Shown: positions 57,767 to 64,000 of the stretch, one piece after another | How the letters are laid out: the number at the start of each line of letters is the position of its first letter | Numbering within the stretch: the first letter of the stretch is position 1 | Assembly: GCA_948146395.1 (NCBI GenBank) | Contig: OX411552.1 | Span: 10,621,686-10,685,685 of the forward strand | Reading direction: 5' to 3' | DNA: 64,000 bases | DNA from: Fragum whitleyi | Lineage: Eukaryota; Mollusca; Bivalvia; Cardiida; Cardiidae | Translations under genes and position numbers: made by a program | Notes under the pieces: model-generated | What the model was told of the DNA's origin: nothing | Databases searched by the model: none | Seen by the model: only the letters and a program-made list of their open reading frames with translations

Positions 57767-58033
57767 TTAGAACCTTCCACTCTTTTTTATAAAATCATGC
57801 ACAGAGGCAAAGATTTGTTGATTTTCTGTCAAAGATAGCTCTTGTATTCCAAAGAGAATGGTTCTAAGGTTACATTCAGATATTTGATTTATTTCGTTAA
57901 TCATAGATTGCCTTATGGTACGACATTTGTGTTGCCAGAAGTTTGTTAAAAAATCTTCACGCTTGATTGCTACTTTAATCGCTTTCTTTGACAAGACTGC
58001 AGTGCAGATACTGAGATGAATTGGGGACCGGCA
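57767..58033 (-). CDS. Candidate last exon or LINE ORF tail, 88 residues, unknown
   Basis: On the minus strand, ACCTGATCAG at 58036 could be an acceptor. From there an 88-codon frame runs to a stop, opening CRSPIHLSICTAVLSKKAIK and closing FASVHDFIKKSGRF. Composition is protein-like and quite unlike the AT-rich surroundings. The closing pattern (LxFG...N..IF..V..FI...RF) reminds me of C-terminal tails of non-LTR retrotransposon ORF2 proteins, which would make it a LINE 3' end. That is memory-based and unsure. A related, broken copy lies at about 61896-62037. Confidence 0.4.
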   Translation of the reverse strand, partial: CRSPIHLSICTAVLSKKAIKVAIKREDFLTNFWQHKCRTIRQSMINEINQISECNLRTILFGIQELSLTENQQIFASVHDFIKKSGRF

Positions 58034-58127
58034 CTGATCAGGTAGGAGCTAAGCCAACTAATATAAGTAATATATCATAAGAACACATCTGGTGAATTAC
58101 GATAGAAGAAAATACGATGATTTTTAG

Positions 58128-58248
58128 AACGAGTTTTCTGAGGATAAATCGATTGGGGAATGAGTTGACTTTTTGAGTGGAACGAGTTTACCAAAATCGC
58201 CACGAGTTGACCGAGGAACGAGTTGTCTGAGGAAGGAGTTGACCGTAA
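58128..58248. repeat. Degenerate AACGAGTTGACCGAGG tandem array
   Basis: About six units of 16-21 bp: AACGAGTTTTCTGAGG, ATGAGTTGACT, AACGAGTTTACC, ACGAGTTGACCGAGG, AACGAGTTGTCTGAGG, AAGGAGTTGACC. Confidence 0.65.
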
Positions 58249-59248
58249 GCCATATTGACCCCCGAATTGTTGTCCAATTCAATGCAAAATGACAACTATC
58301 CAAAAACATGTACCTTTTGAATACGTCTTTGCACAATATTCACTGTATGGCAACTATGTACACAATTTTGCAGTGGTAGCTTTAAGATGGCGGATATGCA
58401 TTATTGAAAAAGAAGGTGTCACTCACCTTTGGTACAAAAAGAGTTAAATATATGATACTTTTAGGTGATCCTTACATTTAAGTTACAATCTTTGAATAGA
58501 TAACCCGTTGATACTCATGTTTAAACGTCATATGACAACGTTCATGTGTAATTTCGATTTAACGAAAGGTCCCCTTTTTTTGGAAAATAACGAAACCACG
58601 AAATTCGAAGCAATATTACACACAAACGGCGCCATATAGCGTTAAACTCTAACTAACAGTGGACTATTTTTTCAAAGCTTGATACACGTTGTAATCGAAC
58701 TGTTGTTCGCCATCTTTAAAAAACCGTTGCAACGTCGCCTACGGAGTTTCAATACAGTGATATGTAATGTACGGACTTTAAGAAAGTCACATTTGTTTGA
58801 CGTGAAATGCTTGTATATTTTTAAACATTATGAAAAGTGGAAAACTCTTTTTGTATACCTACATTACGCGTGGAGACTGTGTGTTACAATCTCGTCAATT
58901 TTATTGTTTTCCTAATTATGAATTAAAACTTCAAAGATATTTGTACTCAAAATGACTTTAAAAAATATTAACTTAAAGTCAAAGTTTGAAAAAAAAAAAA
59001 AAAAAAAAAAAAAAAGAGAGAGATAATACTAGTGACTGATTTAAATGATCTTTTGTTTGTTATTTTTGTATTCTTTTGTTGATTATTTTTGGTAAAGAGT
59101 GCGAGATATAGGCAATTTAAATTTATATATATATATTTTCGCAGTGTTTCTATTTTTCTAAGACGTCACTCAACACAACTTTCAAAAAATTATCACAGAG
59201 CATAGCGTTTCTATATAATCATCACCCTTTATTGTCTTTAAAATATTT
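58249..59248. other. Non-coding stretch with an A tract
   Basis: An A run lies at 58989-59015, followed by GAGAGAG. No gene supported. Confidence 0.45.
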
Positions 59249-59359
59249 GGGCCGGTTTTAGGGGCCGGTTGAACCGATCGAAAATCGATATTGGGGCCGG
59301 TTTGACCGTTTTGGGGCTTGTTTGACCGGGGACCGGTTTGACGAGGGGCCGGTTTGACT
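59249..59359. repeat. Degenerate GGGGCCGGTTTGACC tandem array
   Basis: Six or so units of GGGGCCGGTT(T/G)GACCG are interspersed with short spacers. Locally GC-rich within AT-rich DNA. Confidence 0.7.
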
Positions 59360-59654
59360 GTAAAGCGTTACTAGAGTAGCAAACGAAGCCGTCCAATTTC
59401 TTCCGGTAATCACATGACCTAAAAATGGTGGGTGTGACATAATTTATGTTTACAGTTTCTTTCTTAGATTTTCAAAGTTACTTTAAACTAAATAAGAAAG
59501 TTAACAATATCTTTTTCAACAAAAGATCATACTCAAATAGGGGGTATAATCGATGTTCATTTTTCGGTTCAAAATGATTTAATTGGTAGATATTAGTTTT
59601 CGCGACAAAAGGGAATAGATGCACAAAATCCATTTGAGAAAATGAATAATACAG

Positions 59655-60818
59655 CAGGGTTTTAGTTTCATCTTAACTTTTGGGGGTCCCTGGGACTCAA
59701 CATGATAAATTTAGGGGGTCCCTGGTTAAGTTTTGAGGGTCCCTCATTAGCACTTTGGTAAAATAAATTAAAAAGCAGAATCTTTAGCCGACATGCACAC
59801 GTCACAGAACATAAATTCATTTTCATAACGCAGCCATTTGTATTTCCCAAGCCAATCAGAGCAAAATTTGCGTGATTTCTTTTGTACCAATGATGACTCA
59901 CCATTATCAGATACTGATAGTGATGTTGATGGGCTCTGTTCTGGGTCTACAGGTTTTTTAAAACCTTTATTGAAAAAGGAACAAAGGTCGCTTTGCTGCG
60001 ACATTTTGTTATTCTCTGCTGCAGACGAAGAATTATAATCACGTCATCAAAGCGAATATCGACTACACGAGAATGAGATTTTATTTGGCCCGTGAAAAAT
60101 TTAAACGAAAAGGCAAATCTCTGGAGCAATTAAATGATCACCTTTGTTAAAGAAAAAATTGTTTATATTAATCAACTTCAAAATTTCAGAAAGGTATCTT
60201 ATACATTATTTTGTAAAAGAAAGGGCAGGGATATTCATAAAGACCATCGTATCCCCTGTAAACAGTTTCTCGCAATTTGGTTGGCTGTGGATAAATGTAC
60301 AAAGTGGTTACCCTCCTGTTATTTTTTACTAACAAAATATATACAAGAAATCGAATTGGCAGCACAAAAGATCGTTTTTGAAGTTGCATTTAGATATTTG
60401 ACTTGATATGTCATGAATAAAATATTTGTGGTATTTGAAAATCAACTCAGTAAAGGGGTTTACTTTAATAAACAATCGGCGGTAAACAATGTGGACAGGA
60501 GTTACTCCACCAGCTATTCGGAAAACTTGGTGTTTTTCCTTCTTTGCATTGTCCGATCGATAAGTTATGAAGATCGGAACGTTACGCAAGCATAAATACT
60601 ATAGCTTATTCGAATTTGACCTAGAGTTAAGACAGTTGGATCACTTGATGTAAATATCGCCAAGTTTTACAACTGAAAGTTTTCAGAAAATGTTATCATC
60701 AATCCATATTTTGATTTTGAAATTGCGTCCTCCGGGATGCATGCCTATGATTTTTGCGAGTCCTGCTACCATGATTCTGCGTACAAGACGCAGGTTTTCT
60801 GCGTCCGTTAAAACCCTG
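59655..60818 (-). mobile_element. hAT-like element, 1,164 bp, with partial zinc-finger ORF
   Basis: The ends are CAGGGTTTTAG and TTAAAACCCTG, inverted repeats with the CAGGG tip typical of hAT elements. ATACAG flanks both sides (59649-59654 and 60819-60824), an exact 6-bp duplication (hAT usually makes 8). Inside on the minus strand is a coding fragment at 59768-60004. Near the plus-strand right end is a decayed open stretch reading FCESCYHDSAYK. GGGGGTCCCTGG is repeated near the left end. This is a non-autonomous, decayed copy. Confidence 0.55.
59768..60004 (-). pseudogene. Fragment of a TTF/ZNF862-type zinc-finger, hAT-related protein
   Basis: A 78-codon frame opens MSQQSDLCSFF, has an acidic/serine linker, then KFCSDWLGKYKWLRYENEF followed by MFCDVCMSAKDSAF and stop. 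A W(L/F)xxYxWLxY...FCxxC pattern is the start of the TTF-type zinc finger seen in hAT-transposase-derived proteins such as ZNF862 and KIAA1586. Only the first CxxC is present; the rest of the finger and any transposase domain are missing. It lies wholly inside the hAT-like element. Confidence 0.5.
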
Positions 60819-60892
60819 ATACAGTGTCAGATTTGCCGAGTATATTTGACGAATTTCCCTTTATTAAAGAAGTTTGAAAAAAGAGATTGCAT

Positions 60893-61140
60893 TCGATAGC
60901 TCAGTGATTAAAGTGCCAGTCCCCTGATCTGTGGGTCAGGGATTCTAGTCCTGATGACAGGGAGGTGTTTCCTTTGGGAAGAAACTTAATAGTCTCTGCC
61001 CCAGTCCACCCAGCTGTAAATGGGTAGCAGTGGATGAAAAACATTTAAAAAAAGGATTTTCACTGCCTCTTGTATTTCTTATGCAAAAATGATAACATCT
61101 AGAATGAGTCACCTGCTAGTAATACCTGAAAGGGGAGTTA
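60893..61140 (+). mobile_element. tRNA-derived SINE, decayed
   Basis: ATTCGATAGCTCAGTGATTA (A box) and GGGATTCTAGTCCTG (weak B box), then CCAGTCCACCCAGCTGTAAA and TGGGTAGCAGTGGATG as in 20321-20520. Confidence 0.6.
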
Positions 61141-61332
61141 GGCAGTATGTATAGAAAAAAAAGATGGATATTTTAGGATCTATCATCATTTTAATGTCTC
61201 AGTTATTTGGTGTTATACCTATGTCAGCATAAAACAACATCCTTTCAACAGAGATACAGATGAGAGGGGGTATTGCCAGTTAAAAATCTTTATTTCTTTA
61301 TGAAACACTATGTTGTGGGTACTCTGTAGCTC

Positions 61333-62037
61333 CCCAGATAACACCTCTCTGTTGGGCCGATGTCGGCGGAAATTAAGTCGGTATTCTGACAATCTGCCAA
61401 CGTTGGTCCAAAGACGGCAAACGTCGGGAAAATTAGGTCGGTATGCCGATCTTCTGCCAACGTCGGTTTGAAGACGGCAAACGCATTGAAAATCAAGTCG
61501 GTACTCCGACCTTTTACCAACGTCGTTCCAAACACAACGATCCCATCTATAGAAAATACAGCCTTGATAATTAAATGTACCTTGTGTCTCGTAGGCCCGC
61601 ATATTTATCAAAGAATCATTGCTGCGCGATTATTTTCGTCCTTCGGATACATGTTTATAAAACCTGGTACCAACGTCGGACCAGAGTTGGCTGCGTGGCA
61701 TCGAAGAATGATAATATTGCGCGTACTTTATTCACGACTGTATATGTGACGTCATAATGTCAAGTTTGTGACGTCATACTTAATGTTATTGTTCTTAAAA
61801 GCGAGCTGTCAGTGATAACAGAATATGTTGTGTCTTGAAAAAAGTTGTTTATTCGTAGATATTTTTGTGTTAAGTGGTTCAACCGCGTGACATTTGTGTG
61901 ACCAGAAGTTTGTTAAAAAATCTTCACACTTGATGCTAGTTTAATCACTTTGGATATTTGACAAGACTACAGTGCAGTATTGAGATGTTCAAATCGGGGA
62001 CCGACATAATCAGGTATGAGCTAAGCCAACTTATAAT
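61333..62037. repeat. Paralogous repeat block, copy 2, compact
   Basis: CCCAGATAACACCTCTCTGT then TTGGGCCGATGTCGGCGGAA. AAGTCGGTA(T/C)(T/G)CCGA phrases recur three times, alternating with CTGCCAACGT. It ends with a broken version of the 57767-58033 exon. Confidence 0.65.
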
Positions 62038-62059
62038 TTTTCATATATCTAATGACACA

Positions 62060-62152
62060 GTGAGAGAAGATGAGAGAGGAAAGGAGAGGGGAGAGAGATG
62101 GAAAGGGGTGGAGAAAAGGATAGAAGATAGACCTGAGAGAGAAAGAAAGATG
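62060..62152 (+). repeat. Polypurine (GA-rich) tract
   Basis: About 90 bases are nearly all A and G on the + strand, rich in GAGAGA and AAAGG. Confidence 0.75.
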
Positions 62153-62350
62153 TAGAGGTAGAGCTGAGACGAGTAGAATTTTTGTACCCTGGTACTCGAG
62201 TACCCGATTAATACTATCCACTCATCAACTAAATAAGGTGAATCAAGAATTTCTGTAGATGGGATTGAAACATACAAACATACGATATGGTTTTAAGGGA
62301 CGTAGATTTTGCGAGCCTGTGACATGGCTCTTGTTGGAAATGTAACTTAC

Positions 62351-62580
62351 ACGCTCAATTTTTTTCATGTGTCTATTTTCAGGAAATGCTATATAATTAT
62401 TCGATCCAGTTTTAGTGGGTTTTGGGAGAGTGCTTACAGTTTTCGACCAAATCAAAGCGGATGTTTGTCGCCTGAAACGTGGTAATATCGGTTCTCCACC
62501 TGGAATACCCAACATTACTGATTCAACGAGACTTATAAAAGGAGGGTTTGATGTATTTTTGTACACAGAACAGACAAGGA
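62351..62580 (-). CDS. Candidate internal exon, unknown protein
   Basis: Reading the minus strand, TACATAG is a possible acceptor and GAGCGT|GTAAGT a strong donor. Between them 230 nt are open, two bases plus 76 codons. The protein includes SLVESVMLGIPGGEPILPRF and STLPKPTKTGSN. I do not recognise it. The acceptor lacks a strong pyrimidine tract directly next to the AG, and no partner exon is visible. Confidence 0.3.
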
Positions 62581-62692
62581 CTATGTAGAACCATGTACCG
62601 CAATTTGAGATATATGTCGAAATCTAAATATTATTAGTGAATATGTATTGTAATTTCTGGTTGCTGGAACAACGTTTTGTTTAGTTTCATTT

Positions 62693-62850
62693 TAGCTCAA
62701 CCGGACAAAGTCTAGAGGGCAATTGTCATGGCCTGTGGTCCGTTGTGCGTTCGTATGCCAACTTTTGCTTAAGATGTCTTTCTCTCTGAAACTACTGGGC
62801 AGAATTTAAGTAGTTTTAAAAATGAATAGCCCTTAAGTCTAGAATTTATT
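62693..62850. repeat. AGCTCAACCGGACAAAG-type dispersed repeat
   Basis: TTTTAGCTCAACCGGACAAA then GGCAATTGTCATGGCCTGTG, the same opening type as 26245 and 32262. Short. Confidence 0.45.
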
Positions 62851-63575
62851 GCGCCTTGATACTCGCCGTAATAAAAAAAAACACAAAAAACATGCGATGT
62901 TCGTGTTGCGATATACAGAGTCTTAACGAGAGTTGCACGAAATTTACAGAATCCGCAATTATTGTGATTTCGTTTATCAAAAAGTTATACGAGCTTTAGT
63001 CTATAAGCTCTAGGATTACCCCAATTAATTTTGTCTTGAAACATTGATTTCAAAAATATTTTGTTATCAATGAAAAATAACTATGTTTTCTACAATTAGT
63101 TTTTGTCTGAGAGTGGTCTTGGTGCTTTATACAGTTCATCTGGCATCAATATACAACATGATTTTGGTACACGGAACACCTAGACATCAATGAACATCAT
63201 TTTGCTTTAATATGAGAATATTCTTTTACCTTTTCAAGCAAGAAAATTTGATGCTTATTTCAAATGAATACTAACTATGCAGGCAATAACTCGTATACCT
63301 GGCATAAAGGCATTGCACGATGGTCTTAAGGACCGAGGTGTTTTGTGAATAATTAGCATCCCATTCTTACACACACTTGTGCAGTAATCTGAAAGTCGCC
63401 GGATTCTGTTTTGAGTATTCTTCAACCGCAAAGTTTTCCAATTTGTAAATCGTGGGCATATTATTTCTTCAGTGACCATCAATTCACATCCTAGTCCCTC
63501 AGATTTAGAACCAACATCTAGCCAAGGATCGGTAGCTATACAGTCAGAATCGCGTTGCTATGTAATCGATATACT
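62851..63575. other. Non-coding stretch
   Basis: Nothing supported on either strand. Confidence 0.4.
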
Positions 63576-63839
63576 GAGGTGCGTTCGTCAGAGCAAGATG
63601 AACAATCCATCTAAATGAGATTTCTAAGACGTCGTAATGAACGATTTTTGATATTTTGAGTGAAAATATTCGACGTCGTCATGACTACTCGTTTTAAGCC
63701 AATGCAAAACCATCTTCGTTTCCTCATTGAGATATCTTAAGATTCTTATTGAGCCGCTTAAAAATCTCGCTCTACCAAACGCTTTATCTTAAAAATCTTA
63801 ATAAGAATCTTAAGAATCTCGCTCTAAAGAACGCACCTC
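63576..63839. mobile_element. 264-bp TIR element with GAGGTGCGTTC ends
   Basis: GAGGTGCGTTC opens and GAACGCACCTC closes. Inside, CAGAGCAAGAT faces ATCTCGCTCT. TCTTAAGAT-type words repeat on the right. Confidence 0.6.
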
Positions 63840-64000
63840 CGGTAGCTCAATGAAAGAGTACATGCAACTTATTTTTGGATCGACTGTTAAGGAAGAAAAG
63901 GTCCATATATTGTCATCACCCTGATATCAAATGCGATGTCTACATTGTTCTCATCAAGAGGCAAAGCTCTTGCAGCATTTTTGTAACAATTATGAATCTT

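Larger units (their letters stand above)
55968..58065. repeat. Paralogous repeat block, copy 1, with internal inserts
   Basis: It begins CCCAGATAACACCACTCTGT then TTGGGCCGACGTCGGCGG. Further blocks match copy 2 (61333-62037): 56430-56840, 57170-57250, 57926-58065. Inserts found only here include 56040-56380, with a hairpin at 56190-56247, and 57280-57925. Confidence 0.65.

Noticed and set aside
1..64000. CRISPR arrays, operons, bacterial-type promoters or terminators
   Set aside because: No regularly spaced direct repeats with unique spacers and no prokaryotic gene layout; introns and SINEs show a eukaryotic genome.

Overview
The window looks like a piece of an animal nuclear genome, most likely a mollusc and probably a bivalve. 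The evidence is AT-rich, intron-rich DNA with very sparse coding, tRNA-derived SINEs, and dispersed repeats of kinds common in bivalves (elements opening with AGCTCACCTGAG or ending in GGGCCCCGTTTTAC). The organism call is an inference; nothing here names a species.

Two genes are well supported. (1) The 3' part of a magnesium-dependent phosphatase 1 (MDP1) gene lies on the + strand in three exons, 8170-8277, 8800-8891 and 13715-14106. It carries the HAD lysine and acidic motifs and a long serine/arginine-rich C-terminal extension. The exons for the nucleophile half are not in the window. (2) A polypeptide N-acetylgalactosaminyltransferase (GALNT-family) gene lies on the - strand between 49722 and 41304. 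It has a type II membrane anchor, a glycosyltransferase domain and a ricin-type lectin tail. Weaker candidates are a last exon with a Ly6/three-finger-like cysteine tail (38313-38416), an orphan last exon (57767-58033, -), an orphan internal exon (62351-62580, -), two other short exons (26862-26940 and 33166-33269), and a zinc-finger-like fragment inside a transposon (59768-60004, -).

The most striking observation is in the GALNT gene. A 2,574-bp element (46174-48747) sits inside a coding exon. It is bounded by two 458-bp direct repeats that look identical by eye and is flanked by a 6-bp duplication, TAATGG. Removing the element and one TAATGG rejoins the reading frame exactly, giving a normal-length enzyme of about 622 residues. 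As it stands the frame runs 12 codons into the element and stops, and the best GT-AG splice would leave a one-base frameshift. The identical repeats imply a very recent insertion, so this allele may be a fresh knock-out or a polymorphism.

Most of the rest is mobile DNA. A family of about 430-bp MITEs (CAGTTAACAACATCG termini, TA flanks, central palindrome) is present in about 22 copies and fills roughly 14 percent of the window. Nested inserts, foldback elements, SINEs, tandem repeats and paralogous repeat blocks fill most of the remainder. Layout: 0-8 kb repeats; 8.2-14.1 kb MDP1; 15-33 kb MITE clusters and dispersed repeats; 33-41 kb repeats and the Ly6-like exon; 41.3-49.7 kb GALNT; 50-64 kb repeats, a duplicated repeat block (56-58 and 61-62 kb) and an hAT-like element (59.7-60.8 kb).
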